A program made the position numbers and the translations under genes. DNA of 11,118 bases. It comes from JAFDZV01 sp966128725. Its GTDB lineage: Bacteria; Bacteroidota; Ignavibacteria; OLB7. Shown in pieces: positions 1-7,001 of this stretch. Each line of letters begins with the position of its first letter. Within the stretch, counting starts at the first letter, position 1. The stretch covers positions 1-11,118 of the forward strand of contig CBHYLN010000160.1 in the NCBI GenBank assembly GCA_966128725.1, in the 5' to 3' direction. The notes beneath the pieces are model-generated. The model ran no database searches. It was not told the DNA's origin and saw only the letters and a list, made by a program, of their open reading frames with translations.

Positions 1-10
1 CCCTACTGGG

Positions 11-1369
11 TCAGGTGCGCGTGCGGAGCGTGCCCCACACGTGGTTGCCAACCTTGATACCGTTGGCCGTGCCGGATTCGTTGCCACGGCGATAGTGGAT
101 ACCGCCCAGCAGACGGCTCATCGCGGCCTCGCGGGCTGCTTCCATGAAGTTGTTGAAATGGCGCACCGGGAAATCCAGGTATACCTCGGTGTCGTCGTCG
201 AACGGCGTTTCACCGAACAGGTGCGTGAGCATCGTTGCCGCCGCGGCGGAGATCGTGCTGTGGCCGCTGGAGTGCTCCGGGAACGGAGGTGTCTGGATCA
301 GCGGATTCCACGTTGAGTCGATGTACTTCTGGATGTAGGTGATCGGGCGGATCACGTTGGATCGATACTTCTCGGTCCAGCAGGAGATAAACCCGTCGGC
401 AATTGCCGTGGAGACCAGGGCATAGGCTTCCAGCGACTCCATCATGTCGGTGCCCTTGTTGGAGCACGCGATCTTGGTGATGTTGATCCAGTGGCCGGCG
501 GGGCTGATCTGCCGGGTGGTGAACATCACATGCCCATGATGGAAGGAGTGGATCGGGTTGCAATCCCAGAACTTCGCGATCATGCGCTCCGAATCGTTCA
601 GGTTGTTGCCTATCGTGTACACCTCGTGGGCGTACTTGTAGAACTCCGACTTGGGGTTGGTGCTGAACTTCGCGGGCGGATCCGGCCGATACTGATCCGG
701 CGCTGCCAGCGACCACGGCGTAACGTCGCGCCAGAACGGATCCACGGGATCCTTGAAGTCCGGCGCTGTGGGCTGCCACAGGCCCGGCCCCTTGGGAATC
801 ACATACCGATCGCGGGCGATGTTCCGAACGTATCCATCAGTCTTTGAGCGCTGCAGCATGCGTTGCGCGACGCTTTCACCAAACGCCCGCGAGCGGGCCA
901 GCACCTCGGCGCTGACACCTTCAGCAGTGATGGCGGCGATGTCGGCGTCGTACATGCTGTCGATCCGTACCGGCGTGAAGGTTAATTGGTCGCCGATGAT
1001 CTTGTATGCCGTCAGCATCGATACCCGCCAGTCGTATTGCTTCCCGGCCTCTGGCTTGGGCATTTCCGGCAGGTTGCGGATCTGGCCCGCAAGCGAACGG
1101 CACTTCGGGAAGCCCGGCAGCGCCGCTTCGTAGCCCGCGATATTGAAATAAGCGTACACGCGGCTGATGTTGCACGGTGTGCGGATCTCGTCAACCATGA
1201 TATCGGTCAGGTGACGGTTCCACTTGTGCACCAGCGCCGAAGCGCTTTTATACAACTCGCCTGTACCGTCGGCGCGGGCGGCCGAGTTGAACACCGGGCC
1301 CAGCAGCAGCAGGGCAATGCCTGCGGTACGAGCCCAACGCACGGAGATACTGTTCATGATGCGTTGCAT
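11..1369 (-). CDS. Secreted vanadium-dependent haloperoxidase / PAP2-superfamily protein
   Basis: This 452-residue protein carries the three-part active-site signature shared by vanadium haloperoxidases and PAP2 acid phosphatases. K334-x6-R341-P342 lies in EKYRSNVIRP, S368-G369-H370 in PEHSSGHST, and S418-R419-x5-H425 in SRLLGGIHYRR. In the family these residues bind vanadate or phosphate, H370 is the acid-base histidine and H425 the covalent vanadate/phosphate ligand. The final Asp of the classical third motif (HxxxD) is replaced by Gly429. The N-terminus (basic residues, then a hydrophobic stretch at about 15-29 ending near Ala-Arg-Ala) looks like a signal peptide, so it is probably periplasmic or exported. 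Length and an all-helical look match bacterial haloperoxidase-like proteins rather than small PAP2 lipid phosphatases. No SD is visible; an ATG four codons in (1357) is an alternative start. Whether it oxidises halides or acts as a phosphatase cannot be told from sequence. It lies 169 bp downstream of the phosphorylase gene on the same strand, with no obvious functional link. Confidence 0.88.
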   Translation of the reverse strand: MQRIMNSISVRWARTAGIALLLLGPVFNSAARADGTGELYKSASALVHKWNRHLTDIMVDEIRTPCNISRVYAYFNIAGYEAALPGFPKCRSLAGQIRNLPEMPKPEAGKQYDWRVSMLTAYKIIGDQLTFTPVRIDSMYDADIAAITAEGVSAEVLARSRAFGESVAQRMLQRSKTDGYVRNIARDRYVIPKGPGLWQPTAPDFKDPVDPFWRDVTPWSLAAPDQYRPDPPAKFSTNPKSEFYKYAHEVYTIGNNLNDSERMIAKFWDCNPIHSFHHGHVMFTTRQISPAGHWINITKIACSNKGTDMMESLEAYALVSTAIADGFISCWTEKYRSNVIRPITYIQKYIDSTWNPLIQTPPFPEHSSGHSTISAAAATMLTHLFGETPFDDDTEVYLDFPVRHFNNFMEAAREAAMSRLLGGIHYRRGNESGTANGIKVGNHVWGTLRTRT

Positions 1370-1477
1370 GTAATGAAAGGCTGAATGGATCGCGGCCGGG
1401 AACAGGATTGCCTGCCATGCAGCATGTTGCCTGAGTGTCTAATCTAGCAAACACCGGCATGGGAACGAAGTTTCAAC

Positions 1478-1483
1478 ATTATA
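1478..1483 (-). promoter_or_regulatory. Candidate -10 element (TATAAT) upstream of the haloperoxidase gene
   Basis: In the 169-bp gap between the phosphorylase stop and the haloperoxidase start, the minus strand reads GGCATATAATGTTG, a perfect TATAAT about 109 nt before the ATG. No good -35 hexamer sits 16-18 nt upstream, and the long leader is unexplained, so this is only a candidate. The gap shows no clear terminator for the upstream gene. Confidence 0.2.
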
Positions 1484-1538
1484 TGCCAAACCTTGGGCGC
1501 ACTGCGCGGGCAACGGACCGCCTGTTACGGGGGGCCGG

Positions 1539-4094
1539 TTAATCGGCCCAGGTCAGCAGATTCATCTCCACCGAACTTGTAAGGTCGGCATGGTTGGGCA
1601 ACACGCGTACCGCCACGCCGGCATGGCCCGGGCGCGCTACCCGCAGCGAACCGGAGAACGTCGCGATGCCGTTTTCCAGCCCCACGAACGCCAACTCCGA
1701 CGCCGTGCCGTTGGCCACAAGCCCGTCGGCATCAATCTCACCATGATATGCTTCAACGCGAACGTCGCCAGGCCCAATGCTGCCAAGCGCCACCTTGGCT
1801 GTAACGCGAACATCCTGGTGAATCCGTACCGCGCCGCCGGTTTCCACTGCCACATCCTGTACGCGCACCTCCGACCAACGTTCATGCATAAGCCGTTTCC
1901 ATGCAACCAGCGCACGAACGCGCGCGCCGTTATCGGCCTGTAGCCTGCGATACCGTTCGGCCGAGGGGAAGTAGAAGCGTTCGGCGTATTCGCGCACCAT
2001 GCGTTCGGCGCTGAATGCGCCGCTGAGAGTCTCGATGGAGCGGCGCTGCATCGCAAGCCACGCAGCCGGCATGCCCTCGGCGTCGCGGTCGTAGAACATC
2101 GGGAGCACACGCTCCTCGAGCACACGGTACAGCTTGCGCGACTCGAACTCGTCCTGCATTTCGGGGTCGTTGAACTCCTCGCCCAGCCCGATGGCGAACG
2201 AGTTGGTGCCGTCGTACCCCTCGGGGAACCAGCCGTCCAGAATCGAGAGGTTCAGCGTGCCGTTCACGGCTGCCTTCATGCCGCTTGTTCCCGAGGCTTC
2301 TTCCGGGCGTCGAGGCGTGTTCAGCCAGATGTCGCATCCCTGTGTCATGCGGCGAGCCACGGCCATATCGTAGTCCTCGATGAACACGATGCGGCTTTCC
2401 AGATCGCGCTCGCGGATGAACCGGATAACACGCTTGATGAAATCCTTGCCGGCCAGATCGCGCGGATGAGCCTTGCCGGCGATTACCAGTTGCAGCGGGC
2501 GATCCGGATCGGTGAACAGACGCAAGGCCCGCTCAGGATCGCGGAACAGCAGCGTGGCACGTTTGTACGTGGCAAAGCGCCGTGCGAATCCGATCGTAAG
2601 GACGTCCGGGTTCAGGATCATCCCGGGGTTGCGGCCGGTTTCGCGCCGGGCATACCATTCGGCCTGCTGTTCGTCAAGGCGCTGGTGCACGTAGTCGATC
2701 ATGTCCGCCCGCAGCCGGCGCTTCGTGTTCCAAAGCTCGGCGTCCGGTATCGATGCGGCGGCCTGCCAGGTTGCGGGGTCGGAAACGGCGGAGGCCCAAT
2801 ACGGGCCAACATGTTTGTCCAGCAGCTCGCGCATGCCGTCGGCAATCCACGTGGCTGTATGCACGCCGTTGGTGACACCCGCGATCGGGATCTCGGCGGA
2901 GGGCACGTTGTCCCACACCGGCTTCCACATCGCGCGCGATACCTGCGCATGCAACTGGCTTACACCGTTGCGTCCGGATGTCAGCCGCAGCGCAAGCACC
3001 GTCATCGAGAATTGCTCGGTCTGGTCGTTCGGGTTCAGGCGGCCAAGCCCCAGAAACTCCTCGCGTGTAAGGCCCAACGTGTTCCAGTACGCGCCCAGAT
3101 AGGTTTCGACAAGCTCGGGGTCGAACGTGTCGTTGCCGGCCGGAACCGGCGTATGCGTTGTGAACACCGAGCCCGCGGCCGTCAGCTCCGACGCTTCGGC
3201 GAAGCTGAGCTGAAGTTCCTGCATCAGCATTCGCGTGCGCTCCAACATCAGAAACGCGCTGTGGCCTTCGTTGGAGTGGGTCACCGTTGGGACGATGCCC
3301 AGCGCCCGCAACGTGCGCATGCCGCCGATGCCGAGCATGATCTCCTGCATGATGCGTGTCTCGCGATCGCCGCCATACAAGTAGTCGGCGATGTCGCGGT
3401 ATTCGGCGATTGTGTTCTCGGCAACGTTCGTATCCAGCAGGTAGATCGGGACACGGCCCACAACAAGCTTCCAGATCCGGGCGGTGACGGGGCCGCGGGG
3501 GAAGTCAACGGAGATGCGCAGCGGGTGGCCGTATGCATCGGCGACTTCCTCGAGCGGAAGGTCCGACGGATCGTTCAGCGTATAATCCTCCAACTGCGTG
3601 CCGTCGATCGTCAGGCGCTGGCGGAAGTATCCCATTTGATACATCAGGCCCACGCATACCAGCGGCAACCCGAGATCGCTTGCGGACTTTGTATGGTCCC
3701 CGGCCAGAACGCCCAATCCACCGGAGTACAGCGGCACTGATTCGTGCAGCCCGAACTCCGCCGAAAGGTAGGCGAACACTTCGCGTTCACCGGTCCGCAC
3801 CCGTTGGTACCACGCAGGCCCGTGTACATACGAGTCCAGCTCGTGCAGGGCGTTATGATACAGCGCAAGGAACGCGGGGTCGGCAGACAGTTGCTGCAAA
3901 CGGTCCGGCGATACCTGCTGCAGCATTCGCAGCGGATGATGGTTCTCGCGATGCCAGAGCTCGGGTTCGATAAAGCGAAGGCATTCGCGGATGGTGGGAT
4001 TCCATGTCCAGTAGAGATTGGAGTAGAGATCCGAGAGGCGCGACAGCGGCTCCGGGAAATCCGGGGCAACCGTGAACGTTACCAGTGGGCGCAT
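1539..4094 (-). CDS. glgP: Alpha-glucan (glycogen/maltodextrin) phosphorylase, DUF3417 type
   Basis: This 851-residue enzyme should release glucose-1-phosphate from alpha-1,4-glucans by PLP-dependent phosphorolysis in the cytoplasm. It belongs to the shorter, Thermus/Thermotoga-like phosphorylase branch. The DUF3417 N-terminal domain spans about residues 13-115 (LYWTWNP, then FIEPELWHRENHHPLRML). The catalytic core includes SGGLGVLAGDHTKSASDLG (about 124-142), THTPVPAGNDTFDP (313-326), GVTNGVHTATWIADGMREL (406-424), FARRFATYKRA (503-513) and EASGTSGMKAAVNGTLN (599-615). K607 is the expected PLP Schiff-base lysine. I chose the ATG at 4094 (MRPLVTFTVAPDFPEPL) because family members begin with such a segment immediately before DUF3417. 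The frame is open to an ATG at 4346, but the added 84 residues resemble no part of the family. No strong SD is visible at either start. No other glycogen gene is in the window. It is divergent from the ECF sigma factor at 4421. Confidence 0.95.
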   Translation of the reverse strand: MRPLVTFTVAPDFPEPLSRLSDLYSNLYWTWNPTIRECLRFIEPELWHRENHHPLRMLQQVSPDRLQQLSADPAFLALYHNALHELDSYVHGPAWYQRVRTGEREVFAYLSAEFGLHESVPLYSGGLGVLAGDHTKSASDLGLPLVCVGLMYQMGYFRQRLTIDGTQLEDYTLNDPSDLPLEEVADAYGHPLRISVDFPRGPVTARIWKLVVGRVPIYLLDTNVAENTIAEYRDIADYLYGGDRETRIMQEIMLGIGGMRTLRALGIVPTVTHSNEGHSAFLMLERTRMLMQELQLSFAEASELTAAGSVFTTHTPVPAGNDTFDPELVETYLGAYWNTLGLTREEFLGLGRLNPNDQTEQFSMTVLALRLTSGRNGVSQLHAQVSRAMWKPVWDNVPSAEIPIAGVTNGVHTATWIADGMRELLDKHVGPYWASAVSDPATWQAAASIPDAELWNTKRRLRADMIDYVHQRLDEQQAEWYARRETGRNPGMILNPDVLTIGFARRFATYKRATLLFRDPERALRLFTDPDRPLQLVIAGKAHPRDLAGKDFIKRVIRFIRERDLESRIVFIEDYDMAVARRMTQGCDIWLNTPRRPEEASGTSGMKAAVNGTLNLSILDGWFPEGYDGTNSFAIGLGEEFNDPEMQDEFESRKLYRVLEERVLPMFYDRDAEGMPAAWLAMQRRSIETLSGAFSAERMVREYAERFYFPSAERYRRLQADNGARVRALVAWKRLMHERWSEVRVQDVAVETGGAVRIHQDVRVTAKVALGSIGPGDVRVEAYHGEIDADGLVANGTASELAFVGLENGIATFSGSLRVARPGHAGVAVRVLPNHADLTSSVEMNLLTWAD

Positions 4095-4420
4095 AGTTGA
4101 GATAGGTACGAAGGGATCATCAGCAATAAGACAGGGAAGATACGAACAGAACCGGCGTATGCTGGTTGTGGGATGATGCTCGTACCAGCCATTCAGCGTA
4201 CGGGCAGGAGCCTCCGCCCAGGCCCGGGATGCAAATGCCCGTAGGAGCTTGCGATTCAAGATGCCGGCGGTGGCTGCATGTTCGGTGCAGGTCGGCCGGC
4301 ACAGCTTTCTCAAAGTGTAACCGAGATGGCCAAACCATGTGATCACGGAACTATTCGCGCGGAAAAAGTGATGTAGGTAATCGACGTAATCCGTGTAACT
4401 TTATCAATCCCTGCGAGCAC
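4095..4420. other. Divergent intergenic region between glgP and the ECF sigma gene
   Basis: About 326 bp lie between the chosen glgP start and the sigma-factor ATG. Most of it (4095-4346) is the open 84-codon upstream extension of the glgP frame, which I read as leader rather than coding because it lacks family similarity. The sigma-proximal end holds a GGAACT box (4347-4352) and a short direct repeat, GTAATC-GAC-GTAATC (4377-4391). I see no RNA gene or convincing terminator here. Confidence 0.6.
4347..4375 (+). promoter_or_regulatory. Weak candidate ECF-type promoter for the sigma/anti-sigma unit
   Basis: GGAACT (4347-4352) resembles the GGAAC/GGAAT -35 element of many ECF-dependent promoters, and GATGTA follows at 4370-4375 after 17 nt. 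The -10 part matches no strong consensus. The box lies about 70 nt before the sigma ATG, which would allow autoregulation, a common arrangement for this class. Tentative. Confidence 0.22.
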
Positions 4421-5158
4421 ATGAGCAAGGCATTATTGGTGGGTGAGATGGGACTGCCGTTGGACAGCGTTACAAAGGCGTTTGCCTCCTTTCGCGACCG
4501 CGGCAAACACCGGCGGGAAGGCACCGCCGAGTCCATTTCGTACGGCAATGCCGGGGCTTCCGTCACGGCCGATGGCAACTCCCATGCGAGCGCCCTGGAG
4601 CAGGAGCGCCTGCGCGCGACGTTCGAACGCGACGCGATCCCGCATATGGACGCCCTGTATAACTTCGCCATCCGCATGACCGTGGACGCGGCCGAGGCGC
4701 AGGACCTGGTACAGGAGACGTTCCTGAAAGCCTTCCGGTTCTTCGACAAGTTCGAGCAGGGTACAAATTGCAAGGCGTGGCTGTTCCGCATCATGAAGAA
4801 CAGCTACATCAACCGTTACCGAAAGGCGCAGAAGTCGCCGGAAACGGTGGACTATGATGCCGTTGAGGAGTTCTACTACTCCATTCGAGCCTCCGGGTCC
4901 GATGACGGCGACCTGAGCGAACTGCTGTTCAACAACATCCTCGACGACGAAGTTACCGCCGCGATCGAGCGGCTTCCCGAGGATTTTCGTACCGTGGTGA
5001 TCCTTTGCGATATCGAAGGCTTCACCTACGAGGAGATTGCCGAGTTCGTCGATTGCCCGGTAGGCACTGTGCGCTCGCGGTTGCACAGGGGACGCAAACT
5101 GCTGCGTGCCGAGCTGATTGCCTACGCGACGAACAAGGGATATAACACAACGTTGTGA
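4421..5158 (+). CDS. ECF (group 4) RNA polymerase sigma factor, SigR/RpoE-like
   Basis: This 245-residue protein has the two-domain ECF layout. Region 2 spans about residues 68-138, with AEAQDLVQETFLKAFRFF and the Trp-containing KAWLFRIMKNSYINRYRK (W120), which contact the -10 element and core polymerase. Region 4 spans about 176-238 (RLPEDFRTVVILCDIEG, then YEEIAEFVDCPVGTVRSRLH), a helix-turn-helix that reads the -35 element. A zinc-finger anti-sigma gene follows 85 bp downstream, so the sigma factor is probably held inactive at the membrane. That gene and the thioredoxin lipoprotein beyond it point to an envelope redox stress role (inference). About 65 residues precede region 2, longer than in typical ECF factors. 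ATG 4448 is another in-frame start, but neither start has a well-placed SD. The stop codon lies inside an 11-bp tandem repeat. Confidence 0.93.
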   Translation: MSKALLVGEMGLPLDSVTKAFASFRDRGKHRREGTAESISYGNAGASVTADGNSHASALEQERLRATFERDAIPHMDALYNFAIRMTVDAAEAQDLVQETFLKAFRFFDKFEQGTNCKAWLFRIMKNSYINRYRKAQKSPETVDYDAVEEFYYSIRASGSDDGDLSELLFNNILDDEVTAAIERLPEDFRTVVILCDIEGFTYEEIAEFVDCPVGTVRSRLHRGRKLLRAELIAYATNKGYNTTL

Positions 5159-5173
5159 ATCAGTTGTGAATCA
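5152..5173 (+). repeat. Perfect 11-bp tandem duplication over the sigma-factor stop codon
   Basis: GTTGTGAATCA occurs twice back to back (5152-5162 and 5163-5173). The first copy contains the last Leu codon and the TGA stop of the sigma gene. Gain or loss of a copy would not change the protein because the first copy already terminates it. It looks like a small replication-slippage duplication. Confidence 0.85.
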
Positions 5174-5243
5174 ACCGGCTCATCCATCTCCGATGATGTG
5201 CCCTTCATCGATAGCCCGTCTTGGCCGATAATCATTACCCGCT

Positions 5244-6146
5244 GTGACCTGCAAGGATATACACGAGCAGATAACCGCCTATGTTGACAATCGTGTCGAC
5301 GAAGCGGAGTATCGCGCCAAGATGCAACAGCACATCAAGCAGTGCTCGGAGTGCCGTGCCGCCTATGAGATGGAGCTGCTGACCAAGACAGTTGTCCATC
5401 AGCATTCGCGGCGTGCCGAGGCGCCGGAGTCATTGCGTGCGGCAATCGCCGGTGGCATGGAGGAAATCTCGCGCGAACAGGCGCAGGCCGGCGTCAATGC
5501 CCGCACCGCGCAGCCTCGTCGCGAGGAAGGGCTGCTGGACCGATTCCTTCCGATGTTCACATCGCCCGTAGGCATCGCCGTTGCCGTGTTGCTGATTGCC
5601 GTTGCTCTGGCCCGCATTGTGCCTGCCGGCGGCGAGCAGGCCGAGGCCGGCAGCCCGCGTGCCACACCGAAGCTGGAGCGCAATATCCCGGCCGGTGGCC
5701 CGGAGTATTTCACCAGCAAGGCATCCGATAACTTCCAGGCTGTTGTGCAGGGGAAGCTCGGCTTGCAGCATACCACAAGCGACTGTGATGACCTCAGCGG
5801 ATTTTTCCAGCGGAAGGGCGTCAAGTATCCCGTGGTCTGTATCCCGACCTCGATGAAACTATCGGGCGGTGTGGTCAGCGAACATGGCGCCACGCGGTAC
5901 GCGCATCTGGTGTATTCCTCCGGAAACATCATTGCATACGTCTTCGAGGTTCCGAACGCCGATCTGCAAAAAGGGGACATTGTGTTCCTGAGCAGCGATG
6001 TCGCCAATCAGCTCGAGTCGGGGAAGGTGTATTGGGAAGATCCGGGCAACGCGCATCTGGCGCTGTTCAAACATGGCGACGTTGTATGCGCGGTGGTATC
6101 CAACGCCCCGCGCAAACAGATGGCGCAGTTGCTCGCGATGAACTAG
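5244..6146 (+). CDS. Membrane-bound zinc-finger (ZAS/zf-HC2) anti-sigma factor with extracytoplasmic domain
   Basis: This 300-residue protein should bind and silence the ECF sigma factor encoded just upstream. The cytoplasmic ZAS domain (about residues 1-50) shows the zinc ligands C3, H30, C34 and C37, with H30-x3-C34-x2-C37 in HIKQCSECR. This is the layout of RsrA/ChrR-type anti-sigma factors. A Gln/Arg-rich linker leads to one transmembrane helix at about 108-126. The remaining roughly 170 residues should face the periplasm: a linker to about 150, then a compact domain (150-300) I do not recognise. It contains three cysteines (C181, C199, C282) and several histidines. The start is a GTG. 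An in-frame TAA at 5229 and the lack of any other start codon between them fix it. There is no clear SD. It is 85 bp after the sigma gene and 55 bp before the TlpA-like lipoprotein gene, probably one operon. Confidence 0.88.
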   Translation: MTCKDIHEQITAYVDNRVDEAEYRAKMQQHIKQCSECRAAYEMELLTKTVVHQHSRRAEAPESLRAAIAGGMEEISREQAQAGVNARTAQPRREEGLLDRFLPMFTSPVGIAVAVLLIAVALARIVPAGGEQAEAGSPRATPKLERNIPAGGPEYFTSKASDNFQAVVQGKLGLQHTTSDCDDLSGFFQRKGVKYPVVCIPTSMKLSGGVVSEHGATRYAHLVYSSGNIIAYVFEVPNADLQKGDIVFLSSDVANQLESGKVYWEDPGNAHLALFKHGDVVCAVVSNAPRKQMAQLLAMN

Positions 6147-6201
6147 GCATATTCCACAAAGTGTCCCCCGGTATCATCAAACTCCAGCAGGTTCGATAAC
6201 G

Positions 6202-6855
6202 ATGAACAGAGCACGAAACATATCCATTCTGTTGCTGCTCGCCGTGGCGGCAACCATAGTGTCGTCCTGCGCGCGAAAGGGCGAACAGGGGGCCGAGCAG
6301 CGTGGCGAAACCAGTGCCGCGCCGTCAACCGCCACATCGGGCGGCGGCGAACAATCAGGCGGCGGCTCGCCGGCGATGGTTCATGTTGCCTCGATCACAT
6401 CGGTTGAGGGAAGCCTTCAGCAGAACGCCAAAATTGCCCCGAACTTCGCGTGGAAGGGTGTTGACGGTGCCGAGCATTCGCTGAAGGAATATTCCGGCAA
6501 GGTGGTGGTGATCAACTTCTGGGGCACATGGTGCGGCCCGTGCCGTGCCGAATTGCCCGACATCGTGAAGATTCGCGATGAGATGGTTGATCATGGGGTT
6601 GAGGTAATCGGCCTTAACGTGGGCGAATCCGGGCGCCCTGGGGTTACCCCCGAAAACCACGTGGCGCAATTCGCCAAGCAGAACAACATCCACTATCCGC
6701 TGATTCTCGCCAGCGATGAGGTGATCGCCGCCTATGGTGGTATCGAGGGCGTTCCCACCACGTTCGTTATCAACGGGAAGGGCGAGATTGTGGAGAAGAT
6801 GGTTGGCGCACGGCCGGAGCAAGTGTTCCGCGACGCCATCAAGAAAGCAATGTAA
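6202..6855 (+). CDS. TlpA/ResA-like thiol-disulfide oxidoreductase, lipoprotein
   Basis: This 217-residue protein starts with a lipoprotein signal peptide: basic MNRAR, hydrophobic ISILLLLAVAATIV, then the lipobox V20-S21-S22-C23. A Ser/Gly/Glu-rich, low-complexity tether follows (about 24-60). The rest is a thioredoxin-fold domain of the AhpC-TSA/TlpA type: KIAPNFAWKGVDG (77-89), the redox centre W110-C111-G112-P113-C114, and the cis-proline P185 in EGVPTTFVI. In this family the CxxC reduces or exchanges disulfides on envelope proteins, for example during cytochrome c maturation. No cytochrome gene is present here. Its place directly after a sigma/anti-sigma pair instead suggests a stress-regulated thiol reductase (inference). 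The residue after the lipidated Cys is Ala, not Asp, so under E. coli-type sorting rules it would not be kept in the inner membrane. The 55-bp upstream gap holds only a weak AGG. Confidence 0.93.
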   Translation: MNRARNISILLLLAVAATIVSSCARKGEQGAEQRGETSAAPSTATSGGGEQSGGGSPAMVHVASITSVEGSLQQNAKIAPNFAWKGVDGAEHSLKEYSGKVVVINFWGTWCGPCRAELPDIVKIRDEMVDHGVEVIGLNVGESGRPGVTPENHVAQFAKQNNIHYPLILASDEVIAAYGGIEGVPTTFVINGKGEIVEKMVGARPEQVFRDAIKKAM

Positions 6856-6868
6856 ACAGGAACGTGAC

Positions 6869-6945
6869 GGGCGCGATGCGCCGTGCCGATGCCGAAGGAG
6901 TGATCCGCGAGTGTTGGCACGCTGTATCGCGCCCTTGCGTTTTTT
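6869..6945 (+). terminator. Long stem-loop with T-run after the thioredoxin gene (terminator or attenuator-like)
   Basis: GGGCGCGAT (6869-6877) pairs perfectly with ATCGCGCCC (6926-6934). The pairing continues inward through G-T, C-G and G-T pairs and one mismatch to CGTGCC (6882-6887) with GGCACG (6916-6921). Six Ts follow at 6940-6945 after a 5-nt spacer. The loop is about 28 nt, long for a simple intrinsic terminator. The left arm can instead fold locally as GGCGC-GAT-GCGCC (6870-6882), which would disrupt the long stem. It probably ends the sigma/anti-sigma/thioredoxin transcript, wholly or partly, before the methyltransferase gene. Confidence 0.45.
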
Positions 6946-7001
6946 GACCCAGTGCCGGTTTCAACCCTGCTATCACGCATATCCCTTTTCAAGCCCCACA
7001 C

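Noticed and set aside
1532..1549. GGGCCG-GTTAAT-CGGCCC inverted repeat across the glgP stop
   Set aside because: It includes the stop codon and no T-run follows on the minus strand, so it does not qualify as a terminator.
2466..3740. 424-codon open frame on the plus strand opposite glgP
   Set aside because: It lies wholly antisense to well-supported glgP codons and shows no motif; long antisense frames are common in GC-rich genes.
4351..4794. 147-codon minus-strand frame upstream of glgP
   Set aside because: It is antisense to the region 2 codons of the ECF sigma factor and has no recognisable motif.
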